Source: Rhodospirillaceae bacterium (lineage in GTDB: Bacteria; Pseudomonadota; Alphaproteobacteria; Azospirillales; Azospirillaceae). From it: a DNA stretch of 64,000 nt. Numbering within the stretch: position 1 is the stretch's first letter; each line of letters begins with the position of its first letter. Below the pieces are notes generated by a model. That model had not been told where the DNA came from, searched no databases, and saw nothing but the letters and a program-made list of their open reading frames with translations. Location of the stretch: assembly GCA_029267445.1 (NCBI GenBank), contig JAJUIU010000012.1, positions 1 to 64,000 of the forward strand, in the 5' to 3' direction. This document shows positions 8,375 to 18,159 of the stretch, one piece after another. A program made the translations under genes and the position numbers.

Positions 8375-9130
8375 TCAGCCGCCGAGCTTCTCCATCAGGT
8401 CCTGCGGAATGTCGAAATTGCCCAGCACGGCCTGGACGTCGTCATTGTCCTCCAGCGCGTCCAGCAGCTTCAGCAGGCTCTGCGCCGCGTCCTCCGCCGT
8501 CACCGGCACGATGTTCAGCGGCTGCCAGGTCAGCTTGGCGCTCTCCGGCGGACCGAACTTCGCCTCCAGCGCGTCGCGCACCTCGCCCAACCCGTCCACG
8601 GCCGTGGTGATGAAGTGCCCGTTCTCGTCGGACTGCACGTCGTCCGCCCCCGCCTCGATCGCGGCCTCAAGCATGCCGTCGGCATCGGCCACGGCGGCCG
8701 GGTAGACCACCTGCCCGATGCGGTTGAACATGAAGCTGACGGAGTTCGTCTCCCCCAGGGTGCCGCCATGCTTGGTGAAGGCGGTGCGCACTTCCGAGGC
8801 CGTCCGGTTCCGGTTGTCGGTCAGCGCCTCCACGATCAGGGCCACACTGCCGGGGCCATAGCCCTCGTACCGGACCTCGTCATAGATCGCGTCGTCGCCG
8901 CCGCCCGGCGTGCCCTGCTTCACGGCCCGCTCGATGCGGTCCTTCGGCATGTTGGACGCCTTGGCCGCCTGGATGGCGGCGCGCAGGCGGGGGTTCGCGG
9001 CGGGGTCGGGCAGGCCCGACTTGGCCGCCACCGTGATCTCGCGCGCGAGCTTGTTGAAGATCTTCTGCCGCTTGGCGTCCTGCGCGCCCTTGCGGTGCAT
9101 GATGTTCTTGAACTGGCTGTGTCCGGCCAT
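8375..9130 (-). CDS. yebC: YebC/TACO1-family translation factor
   Basis: The 251-residue product begins [20 protein letters not shown], diagnostic of the YebC/TACO1 family. The family was long annotated as a transcriptional regulator. More recent work links it to the ribosome and to relief of stalling at proline-rich stretches; this is family knowledge, not shown here. The three-domain pattern is complete, including the central [17 protein letters not shown] block. The gene heads the yebC-ruvC unit, a common order in proteobacteria. The very proline-rich TolA encoded about 5 kb away is a plausible client. Confidence 0.96.
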   Translation of the reverse strand: MAGHSQFKNIMHRKGAQDAKRQKIFNKLAREITVAAKSGLPDPAANPRLRAAIQAAKASNMPKDRIERAVKQGTPGGGDDAIYDEVRYEGYGPGSVALIVEALTDNRNRTASEVRTAFTKHGGTLGETNSVSFMFNRIGQVVYPAAVADADGMLEAAIEAGADDVQSDENGHFITTAVDGLGEVRDALEAKFGPPESAKLTWQPLNIVPVTAEDAAQSLLKLLDALEDNDDVQAVLGNFDIPQDLMEKLGG

Positions 9131-9206
9131 GGGTCCTCGGGCACCCTGCTTGGAAAGTCTGGCGACCCCTGTCGCTCAGATATATGGACGGGGTCTGATG
9201 GTTTGT

Positions 9207-9221
9207 ACCACATCTTGTGGT
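9207..9221. promoter_or_regulatory. 15-bp dyad upstream of yebC
   Basis: A dyad ACCACA-TCT-TGTGGT lies about 77 bases upstream of the yebC ATG. An AT-rich stretch (minus strand CATATATC) lies nearer the gene and could be a -10. The dyad is placed where a regulator could control the yebC-ruvC unit. No regulator was identified. Confidence 0.35.
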
Positions 9222-9337
9222 GAATGACACCGACACGCGGCGGCGCGCCGCCATGCGCGGACGGCGGGCCTCCGCCGGTCCGGGTAGCCCCGCATTATGG
9301 CCGGATCAGGGCGCCGCCCCTTTCGGTCACGCGGCCG

Positions 9338-11341
<2,004 letters not shown>

Positions 11342-11442
11342 CTCAGGGCGCCCCTCCCGGACATGCGGGCTTCACGCGGCGGACTTGTCGTCCTTCTGGG
11401 CGCCCCTGTTATCCGACTCCGTGCCGCGCGTCACCTGTCCCG

Positions 11443-13146
11443 TTAGGCGCTCGCCCGTTCCACGGGCCGCTCAGGACTGGCGGTGGGGAAGCCCAGCACG
11501 TCGGACGCCTGCCCCGCCGCGTCGACGAATGGGCTCAGCACCATGTCCACCCCCGCCGACAGCATGCGCCGCCCGTCCCATGGGTCGTCGCAGCGCACGG
11601 CGATCCGGCCGCGATAGCCGGCGTCGCGCAGCCCCTGGATCAGGGCCAGCCGGTTGTCGTCATGGGTCAGGCCGGGTGCGAGCGGCGTGGTGGCGATCAC
11701 CACCCAGCGCACGTCGCGCAGCGGCAGGGAAGCCGGGAACTCCGGATCGCTCGCGTCGCCATAGGTGCCGTCATGGCCGCGCGTGCGCCAGCGCTCCACC
11801 ACGCGCGGGTCGAAATCCACGCCCAGGACGCGGGCCCCCCGGTCCGCCAGGATCTTGCCCAGCTCGAAGCCGTAGCGTCCGAGGCCGAACAGCACGATGT
11901 CGTGCGGGCGCTCGGCCTCCGCCTCCTGCTCGTGCGCGTTCTCGCGGTGGGGGACGGCCCGCTCCGCGAAGCCCAGCCAGGGCTCGAACCAGCGGTAGAG
12001 CGTCTGGGAATAGATGATCATGTAGGTGGACAGGGTGATGGTGATCAGCCCGACCAGGGTCACCAGCCCGACGCTGGCCGGCAGCACGTGCCCCAGGGTC
12101 AGGCCCATGGCCATGAAGATCAGCGAGAACTCGCTGATCTGCGCCACGGTCAGCCCGGCCAGGAAGCCCGTGCGCTTGCGATAGCCCATCGCCCCCATGA
12201 TCAGCAGCACGATCAGCGGATTGCCGATCAGCACGAACAGGGACAGGGCCAGCGCCTCCGGCACCATGTCGCCCAGCAGGCTGAGATCGAGGCGGGAGCC
12301 CAGGCCGATGAAGAAGAACAGCAGCAGGAAGTCGCGCAAGGACGACAGGCGCGAGGCGACCGCCTCCCGGAAGCTGGTGGAGGCGAGGCTGACACCGGCC
12401 AGAAGGCCGCCGATCTCCTTGCCCAGCCCCAGCCAGTCGGCCACGGCGGCGAACAGCACCGCCCAGGCGAGCGCGAAGGTCAGCATCAGCTCCGGCACGC
12501 GTGACACGCGGCGCATCAGCCGCTCCGCCACGTGCCGCACGAACAGCACGACGAAGCCCACCATGAGCAGGCCGCTCAACAGCACGCCGCCGACGCCGAG
12601 CCCGCTGCCCCCCTTCCCCTCGCCCACGCCATAGGCGGACAACAGGACCATCGCCACCACCACGACGATGTCCTGCACGATCAGGAAGCCCAGCGCGATG
12701 CGGCCGTGCAGCGAATCGACCTCCCGCTTGTCGCTCAGCAGCTTCACGATGATGATCGTGCTGGAGAAGGTCAGCGCCACGGCCACATAGGCGCTGGTCA
12801 CCCAGTCGAGACCGAGGGCGAGGCAGATCAGCAGGCCCACGCCCGCCGTGAACCCCACCTGCCCCAGGCCGGTCGCCACCGCCACGGGGCCCAGGCTGCG
12901 GACGATCTGCAGGTCCAGCTTCAGACCCACCAGGAACAGCAGGACGGCGATGCCGATCTCGGCCAGCACATTGATCTGCTCGGCCGAGTGGACCATGCCC
13001 AGCACGTCCGGCCCGGCCAGGATGCCCGTGGCGATGAAGGCGACGATCAGCGGCTGGCGCAGCATCAGCCCGACCAGCCCCACCGCCGCCGCCAGGGCCA
13101 GAAGGCCGGCCAGCTCGTAGAACGGGTTCTGGACAAGGAGTTCCAT
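11443..13146 (-). CDS. CPA2-family cation:proton antiporter with NAD-binding domain
   Basis: This is a 567-residue monovalent cation:H+ antiporter of the CPA2 (KefB/YbaL-like) family. Roughly twelve hydrophobic helices fill residues 1-385, including the GLKLDLQ and LGKEIGGLLAGVSLA segments typical of the exchanger. A cytoplasmic RCK/TrkA-N domain follows from about residue 415, with the Rossmann motif GLGRYG at 421-426 and GVDFD at its strand-2 end. K+ efflux is the likely activity, by homology. It is the last gene of a same-strand run with a second CPA2 antiporter and a K+ channel. Confidence 0.9.
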   Translation of the reverse strand: MELLVQNPFYELAGLLALAAAVGLVGLMLRQPLIVAFIATGILAGPDVLGMVHSAEQINVLAEIGIAVLLFLVGLKLDLQIVRSLGPVAVATGLGQVGFTAGVGLLICLALGLDWVTSAYVAVALTFSSTIIIVKLLSDKREVDSLHGRIALGFLIVQDIVVVVAMVLLSAYGVGEGKGGSGLGVGGVLLSGLLMVGFVVLFVRHVAERLMRRVSRVPELMLTFALAWAVLFAAVADWLGLGKEIGGLLAGVSLASTSFREAVASRLSSLRDFLLLFFFIGLGSRLDLSLLGDMVPEALALSLFVLIGNPLIVLLIMGAMGYRKRTGFLAGLTVAQISEFSLIFMAMGLTLGHVLPASVGLVTLVGLITITLSTYMIIYSQTLYRWFEPWLGFAERAVPHRENAHEQEAEAERPHDIVLFGLGRYGFELGKILADRGARVLGVDFDPRVVERWRTRGHDGTYGDASDPEFPASLPLRDVRWVVIATTPLAPGLTHDDNRLALIQGLRDAGYRGRIAVRCDDPWDGRRMLSAGVDMVLSPFVDAAGQASDVLGFPTASPERPVERASA

Positions 13147-13199
13147 GCGCGCGCCTTCGGTTCCGCGACCGAAGCATGATAGCCGGGCGGCGGCGCGAA

Positions 13200-13229
13200 C
13201 CCCAGCGAAACCGGCCCCAGCGAAACCGG
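13200..13229. repeat. Tandem duplication of 15 bp
   Basis: CCCCAGCGAAACCGG occurs twice with no gap in the 88-base interval between the two CPA2 antiporter genes. It is noncoding and probably a recent slippage duplication. Confidence 0.8.
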
Positions 13230-13234
13230 TGCTG

Positions 13235-14941
13235 TCAGGCGGTCTTTCCGTCGACGTCCCGGTGTTTCGCCACCAGCTCGTCCACCGCCGCCGTGGGCAC
13301 GCCCAGCGCCTCCAGCGCCCCCTTAGCCAGGGTCAGGCTGCTCTCGAAGGTTTCCGGAACGACGGCGACGCAGCCCTGGGCCAGCAGTTCGGCCGCATGC
13401 TCGCGGTCGCGGGAGCGGGCGAACACCTTCAGGGCCGGCCAGTTGTGGCGCACCGCCTCCACCGTGCGCGCGGCGGCCGCCGGCTGGTCCAGGGTCACCA
13501 CCACGGCCATGGCCTGGTCAGCGCCGAGCTGCTTCAGGATTTCCGGGCGGCTGCCGTCGCCGAAATGCACCGGCAGTCCCCGGCTCCGCATCGCCCGCAC
13601 CAGATCGGCGCCGAAGTCCACGGCGACGTAGGGCACCTGCTGTTCGGCGAACAGGCGCGCCACGGTCTGCCCCACCCGGCCGAACCCGGCGATGATGACA
13701 TGCCCCGACAGCCCGTCATGCGCATCCGGCGGTGCGGCATCGTCGCCGGCCGCCGTCGCGGTGGGGGCGAGGCGCATCACGATCCGGTCCGCCAGGGCCG
13801 GCAGGAACGGTGTGGCCACGATGGACAGGCCGACCACGGCGAACATGAACTGCGCCGTCTCCGCCGGCAGCAGGCCGCTGGCCAGGGCGCTGCCCACCAC
13901 GACGAAGGCGAACTCGCCCCCCTCGCCCAGCAGCAGGCCGCTGCGGATGGCCACGTCGCGGGGCGCTCCGAACGCGATGGCGAGGGCGCTGGCGATGGCC
14001 GCCTTGATGGCGATCAGCCCGACGACCGACAGGGCGATCAGGCCGATCCTGTCGACGATCAGGTTGACGTCGATGCCCATGCCGACCGCCAGGAAGAACA
14101 GGCCCAGCAGCAGGCCCTTGAAGGGCTGGATGTCGCTTTCGACCTGATGGCGGAACTCCGTCCCCGCCAGCACCAGCCCCGCCAGGAAGGCGCCCAGCGC
14201 CGCCGACAGGCCGCCCAGGTTGGTCGCCCACCCTGTTCCCAGCACGATCAGCAGGGCTGTGGCCGTGAACAGGTCGGTGCTGCGCGTGGCCGCCACCCGG
14301 CGCAGCAGCGGCCCCAGCGTGAACCGGCCCAGCAGCAGGATCACGCCCACCGCCACCGTCGCCTTCAGCAGCGACAGCAGCAGCACCATCGCCACGTCCT
14401 GCTCCGCCGGGCCGCCCAGCACGCCGACCAGCACCAGGATCGGCACCACGGCCAGATCCTGGAACAGCAGCACGGCGAAGGCGAGCCGCCCGGTCGGGCT
14501 CGCCACCTCGCCCCGCTCCACCAGCAGCTGGACCACCACGGCGGTGGACGACAGGGCGAGGCAGGTGCCCAGCACCACCGCCGCCTCCACGCTGTTGCCC
14601 CAGGCGAGGGCAACGCCGCCGATGACGGCGGAGGTCACCAGCACCTGCGCCGTCCCCAGGCCGAAGACCCAGCGCTTGAGCGCCCGCAGCCGCTCGATTG
14701 AGAGCTCCAGCCCGATGACGAACAGCAGGAACACCACCCCCAGCTCGGCGACGGCGCGCACCTCCTCCACCTCGCCGATCAGGCCGAGGCCCGACGGGCC
14801 GATCAGCAGCCCGGCCAGCAGATAGCCCAGCACCGGGCTCACCCGCACCCGGTGCAGCAGCAGCACGACGATCACCGCCGCCGCCAGGAACAGCAGCGCC
14901 TCCTGGACGAACGGAAGGGAATGGTGGGCGGCGTCTTCCAT
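13235..14941 (-). CDS. KefB/KefC-like K+:proton antiporter
   Basis: This is a 568-residue CPA2 antiporter of the Kef type. The membrane domain (about residues 10-395) includes the family pattern LGYLLAGLLIGPSGLGLI and VVFLLFVIGLELSIERL. The C-terminal TrkA-N domain has GFGRVG at 419-424 and a following acidic strand end (AVDFG), then a short regulatory tail. Kef proteins are glutathione-adduct-gated K+ efflux systems, but no KefF/KefG ancillary reductase is encoded nearby. Only about 20 bases separate it from the upstream K+ channel gene, so the two are probably co-transcribed. Confidence 0.9.
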   Translation of the reverse strand: MEDAAHHSLPFVQEALLFLAAAVIVVLLLHRVRVSPVLGYLLAGLLIGPSGLGLIGEVEEVRAVAELGVVFLLFVIGLELSIERLRALKRWVFGLGTAQVLVTSAVIGGVALAWGNSVEAAVVLGTCLALSSTAVVVQLLVERGEVASPTGRLAFAVLLFQDLAVVPILVLVGVLGGPAEQDVAMVLLLSLLKATVAVGVILLLGRFTLGPLLRRVAATRSTDLFTATALLIVLGTGWATNLGGLSAALGAFLAGLVLAGTEFRHQVESDIQPFKGLLLGLFFLAVGMGIDVNLIVDRIGLIALSVVGLIAIKAAIASALAIAFGAPRDVAIRSGLLLGEGGEFAFVVVGSALASGLLPAETAQFMFAVVGLSIVATPFLPALADRIVMRLAPTATAAGDDAAPPDAHDGLSGHVIIAGFGRVGQTVARLFAEQQVPYVAVDFGADLVRAMRSRGLPVHFGDGSRPEILKQLGADQAMAVVVTLDQPAAAARTVEAVRHNWPALKVFARSRDREHAAELLAQGCVAVVPETFESSLTLAKGALEALGVPTAAVDELVAKHRDVDGKTA

Positions 14942-14960
14942 GCGGGGTCCGAAGCGGGGA

Positions 14961-15908
14961 TCAGCCGGGCGGGCGGCGGCGGGCGGCGGCGAAGGTGAAG
15001 ATGCTGTTGAAGCCGAACAGCAGCAGCAGCACGCCCAGCACGACCTGCGAGGCCACGATCACCCGCACCACGTCGGTCATCGGGAAGATGTCGCCATAGC
15101 CCACTGTCGACAGCGTGATGACCGAGAAATACAGGCTTTCGGCGAAGGTGATGTCCTGGGCCGTGCCGTGGACCATGAAGTGATGGGCGGCGGAAAACCG
15201 GTCCAGCACCGTGTAGAGGGCCGCGTAGACGATCACCAGCAGGGAATAGAAGGTCAGGAAGGCGAAGGCCGGCTCCGCCAGCCGGGCGATCTGGTCCCAG
15301 AACTCCTCGAACAGCAGGCCGGAATCCAGCAGCAGCACGGTCACGTGCCGGCTGGCCGCCAGCACCACCAGGGCGATCGCCGCCATGGCGCCCAGGAACA
15401 GCCACTGCAGCGTGGCCGCCGGCATGGTGGCGGGGATCAGGAAGGTGGCGATGCCGATCGCGACCACCGGGATCAGCCACAGGGTCGCCGGGCCGAACTT
15501 CGCCATGCCGCGCAGTTCCTCCGTCTCGACGATGCGGCGGATCGCGTCGCGCTGGCGCAGCGCGCCGACCAGGAACGCGGCCAGCGGCAGCATGAAGCCC
15601 AGCGACGCCACCGTCGGCCCCACGCCCAGGAAGTTCGCCTCGATGAAGAAGATGAACACGCAGGCGTAGATGCCGATGTAGTTCGCCAGCGCGATGGTGA
15701 AGAAGCGGCTGTTCGGGAACAGGTAGTGGAAGGCGCCCACCACCAGGACGACCGCCCCCAGCACCCCCAGCACCAGCCACCCCGCCACCGCCTTCACCGA
15801 CAGGGCGATCAGGCTCAGCAGCGCCACCGTGAAGACGATGGCGCCCACCGTGTGGCGCCGGGAATGCCGGGCCACGGGCGGGGCGGAACGGAGGACGGGT
15901 TCGGTCAT
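14961..15908 (-). CDS. Voltage-insensitive-type K+ channel with TVGYGD filter
   Basis: This is a 315-residue inner-membrane ion channel. It ends in a two-helix pore module with selectivity filter STVGYGD (TVGYGD at residues 268-273) between hydrophobic segments. Four to five further hydrophobic helices lie upstream, but none has the Arg-rich pattern of a voltage sensor. The ATG at 15908 (MTEPVLRS) is chosen because the sequence upstream of it is not protein-like. It leads a three-gene K+ cluster with two CPA2 antiporters. No RCK domain is attached. Confidence 0.88.
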   Translation of the reverse strand: MTEPVLRSAPPVARHSRRHTVGAIVFTVALLSLIALSVKAVAGWLVLGVLGAVVLVVGAFHYLFPNSRFFTIALANYIGIYACVFIFFIEANFLGVGPTVASLGFMLPLAAFLVGALRQRDAIRRIVETEELRGMAKFGPATLWLIPVVAIGIATFLIPATMPAATLQWLFLGAMAAIALVVLAASRHVTVLLLDSGLLFEEFWDQIARLAEPAFAFLTFYSLLVIVYAALYTVLDRFSAAHHFMVHGTAQDITFAESLYFSVITLSTVGYGDIFPMTDVVRVIVASQVVLGVLLLLFGFNSIFTFAAARRRPPG

Positions 15909-16041
15909 GCGGTTCCGGCGGCGATCCGGCTGGCGGGCGTCAGGCTGACGACGGAACCGTTCTGCCCCGGAACGACCCGAACGGCCTTGAGGTAGATCAG
16001 GTTCCGGTTCGTCAGCACCGCACCGGCGGAGAGGAACCGGC

Positions 16042-16214
16042 CCCCTCACCCCCCTCGCTCACGCTCGGGACCCTCTCCCACGGGGGGAGAGGGGAAACTC
16101 GGCACCGCCGTTTCTGTAACAGCTGGCGTGTGGCGGCAGGATCGAGCGCGGCCCAGGTAAACCCTCTCCCCTTGCGGGAGAGGGTGGTGAGGCGAAGCCG
16201 AACCGGGTGAGGGG
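16042..16214. repeat. Composite inverted-repeat element (CCCTCTCCC type)
   Basis: This occupies most of the 328-base gap between the K+ channel and the hydratase gene, where no gene is seen. Outer arms CCCCTCACCC (16042-16051) and GGGTGAGGGG (16205-16214) enclose two small hairpins, CCCTCTCCC/GGGAGAGGG, at 16071-16093 and 16162-16184. It resembles REP/BIME-like elements of GC-rich proteobacteria, which are normally present in many copies. Confidence 0.8.
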
Positions 16215-16236
16215 TGACGGCGCGGGCGGGTGGCGG

Positions 16237-17025
16237 TCAGCCGCCCTTCACCCACCCCGGCTTCCGCTTCTCCAGGAAGCTGGCGACACCCTCCCGCCCC
16301 TCGGCGCTCGCGCGGGTCTCGGCGATGCGGGCGGCGGTGTCGGCCACCACGACGTCGTCCACCGCCCGGCCGTACAGATCGCGGATCAGGCGCTTGCTTT
16401 CGGCCTGGGCGCGCGGGCCCCCCTCCAGCAGGCGGCCGGCCACCTTCTCCACCGCCGTGTCCAGCGCGTGCCCGGGCACAACCTCGTGCACCAGCCCCAG
16501 CCGGTGCGCCTCCAGCGCGCTGAACCGCTCGGCGGTGAGGAAATAGCGGCGGCAGGCGCGCGGCCCGATGGCGGCGACGACATAGGGTCCGATGGTGGCC
16601 GGGATCAGGCCCAGCTTCACCTCCGTCAGGGCGAAGGCGGCCGTGTCGGCGGCGATGGCGATGTCGCAGGCGGCGACCAGCCCCACCCCGCCGCCGAAGG
16701 CCGGTCCCTGCACCACCGCCATGGTGGGCTTCGGCAGCTCGGCCAGGGTGCGCAGCATCGCCGCGAGGCCCAGCGCGTCCTCCCGGTTCTGCTCCAGGGA
16801 GTATCCCGCCATCCGCTTCATCCAGCCGAGGTCCGCCCCGGCGGAGAAGCTGGGACCGTTGCCCCGCAGCAGGACCAGCCGCACGGCCGGATCGGCGCCC
16901 AGCCGGCGGAACCCTTCCGTCAGCGTGGCGATCACGGTGTCGTTGAAGGCGTTGTGCACGTCCGGCCGGTTCAGGGTCACGGTCGCGATGCCGTCGTCTC
17001 GCACCGAAATCAGCACATCCGCCAT
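16237..17025 (-). CDS. liuC: Methylglutaconyl-CoA hydratase (enoyl-CoA hydratase family)
   Basis: This 262-residue crotonase-family protein probably hydrates 3-methylglutaconyl-CoA to HMG-CoA in leucine catabolism. It has the oxyanion-hole segment FSAGADLGWMKRM and the second signature VVQGPAFGGGVGLVAACDIAIA. It ends ASFLEKRKPGWVKG, a tail common in this subgroup. The specific substrate is inferred from family resemblance and from MCC and isovaleryl-CoA dehydrogenase genes in the same window. A generic enoyl-CoA hydratase remains possible. It is separated from mccB by a divergent hypothetical gene and repeats. Confidence 0.85.
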   Translation of the reverse strand: MADVLISVRDDGIATVTLNRPDVHNAFNDTVIATLTEGFRRLGADPAVRLVLLRGNGPSFSAGADLGWMKRMAGYSLEQNREDALGLAAMLRTLAELPKPTMAVVQGPAFGGGVGLVAACDIAIAADTAAFALTEVKLGLIPATIGPYVVAAIGPRACRRYFLTAERFSALEAHRLGLVHEVVPGHALDTAVEKVAGRLLEGGPRAQAESKRLIRDLYGRAVDDVVVADTAARIAETRASAEGREGVASFLEKRKPGWVKGG

Positions 17026-17174
17026 GATCCGTCCTTCCCCGCCCCGTTCCGTTGGCGCCCATTCCTACACGAAGTGCGGGGTCTTCCGGAACCGGCAACC
17101 AATTCCGGACGGGGGCTGTTGTCCGGGGAACGCCATCCAAGCCATTCCCAGCCCCCAGCCGGAGCCCCCTGCCC

Positions 17175-17903
17175 ATGAAGCCCATGATCTCCACCCGCAC
17201 CCACGGCATCGTCGATTACGCCGCCGCCGCGGCATTGGCGGCCGCGCCGCGCCTGCTGGGCTGGGACCGGCGGATGACCAGGGCCATGGATTTCGCAGCC
17301 CTCGGTACCGTGGCCTATGCGCATCTGACGGATTACGAGTTGGGCGCTTATCCGCTACTGTCGATGAAGCAGCACCTCGCCGTGGACGCGCTGGAGGGGG
17401 CGACCTTCCTGTCGGCCGCCTGGATGCTGGAGGACGAGCCGAGGCAGGTCCGCTGGGCGCTCGCCGGCTACGGGCTGTTCGCCCTGGCCGCCGCCGCCCT
17501 GACGGACAGGCAAGCCGGCGGTCATCCGCAGGACCGCCACAGCGGCGGCCACCGCACCGCCTCCGGCGCCTGGGTCATGGACGAGGTCGAACAAGAGAAC
17601 CGGGAGGATACCATGGACGCGCATTCTTCGATGGGGGACCGGGTGCACGCGGGCGAATGGGCCCGGGCGCGGGAGCCCGAGTTCCGCCGCCACATCGCCG
17701 AGGTTGGCCGCGACAGCCATGGCGGCCCCGGCGACGGCCGCGACAGCCTGGGCGGCCACGACTGGCGCCAGGCCCGCGACCAGCGCGGCTCCGCCCGCCT
17801 CAGCCGCACCCTGGGCAGCGCGGCCCCGCGCGAGACGGAGGAACTCCGCCGCGTCCAGTACACCGACGCCCGCCAGGGCTACCTGCACGGCCAGGGGATC
17901 TGA
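17175..17903 (+). CDS. Hypothetical membrane protein with hydrophilic C-terminal half
   Basis: I do not recognise a family for this 242-residue protein. Residues 1-115 hold two to four hydrophobic helices (VDYAAAAALAAAPRLLG, ALAGYGLFALAAAAL). After about residue 115 it becomes strongly hydrophilic and rich in Gly, His, Arg and Asp, with no membrane segment. The start ATG 17175 precedes MKPMISTRTHGIVDYA. A good ribosome-binding site (GGGAGGA) sits 5 bases before an in-frame ATG at 17613, so the hydrophilic 96-residue half could also be made alone. It is divergent from the hydratase gene. Confidence 0.7.
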   Translation: MKPMISTRTHGIVDYAAAAALAAAPRLLGWDRRMTRAMDFAALGTVAYAHLTDYELGAYPLLSMKQHLAVDALEGATFLSAAWMLEDEPRQVRWALAGYGLFALAAAALTDRQAGGHPQDRHSGGHRTASGAWVMDEVEQENREDTMDAHSSMGDRVHAGEWARAREPEFRRHIAEVGRDSHGGPGDGRDSLGGHDWRQARDQRGSARLSRTLGSAAPRETEELRRVQYTDARQGYLHGQGI

Positions 17904-17920
17904 GGGGGGCGCAGGCCCGC

Positions 17921-18010
17921 GTCGCATTCCGCTGCGCTGCATGCGACCTACGGGTGCCTGCATCGTACGGGCATCGTAGGTCGCATGGAGGGCGCAGCCC
18001 GCAATGCGAC
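17921..18010. repeat. Inverted repeat element (CATGCGACCTACG type)
   Basis: Perfect 13-bp arms CATGCGACCTACG (17940-17952) and CGTAGGTCGCATG (17975-17987) are nested in imperfect outer arms (GTCGCATTCCGCTGCGC and GGCGCAGCCCGCAATGCGAC). It follows the hypothetical membrane gene. It looks like a mobile REP-type palindrome; no protein is encoded. Confidence 0.8.
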
Positions 18011-18033
18011 GCACGCCTCTCCGCTTCCCCCAC

Positions 18034-18133
18034 CGTCATCCCGGCGAAAGCCGGGACCCACGGCCCCGCCATCACGGTGCGCACGGCATGGGCGCGGGCG
18101 GCTGAATGGGTCCCGGCTTCCGCCGGGATGACG
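18034..18133. repeat. Long inverted repeat (CGTCATCCCGGC type)
   Basis: Two 27-bp arms (18034-18060 and 18107-18133) match in 26 of 27 positions as an inverted repeat, starting CGTCATCCCGGCGAAAGC. They enclose 46 bases. This is a widespread type of noncoding palindromic repeat in GC-rich alphaproteobacteria. It lies just past the 3' end of mccB and could act as a transcription or mRNA-stability boundary. Confidence 0.85.
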
Positions 18134-18159
18134 CACTAAGGTGGAAGGGCGGAGCCCCC

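Noticed and set aside
11443-13179. Long plus-strand His/Gln-rich frames opposite the CPA2 antiporters.
   Set aside because: They are antisense of transmembrane coding sequence, which yields His/Gln-rich artefacts; no motif support.
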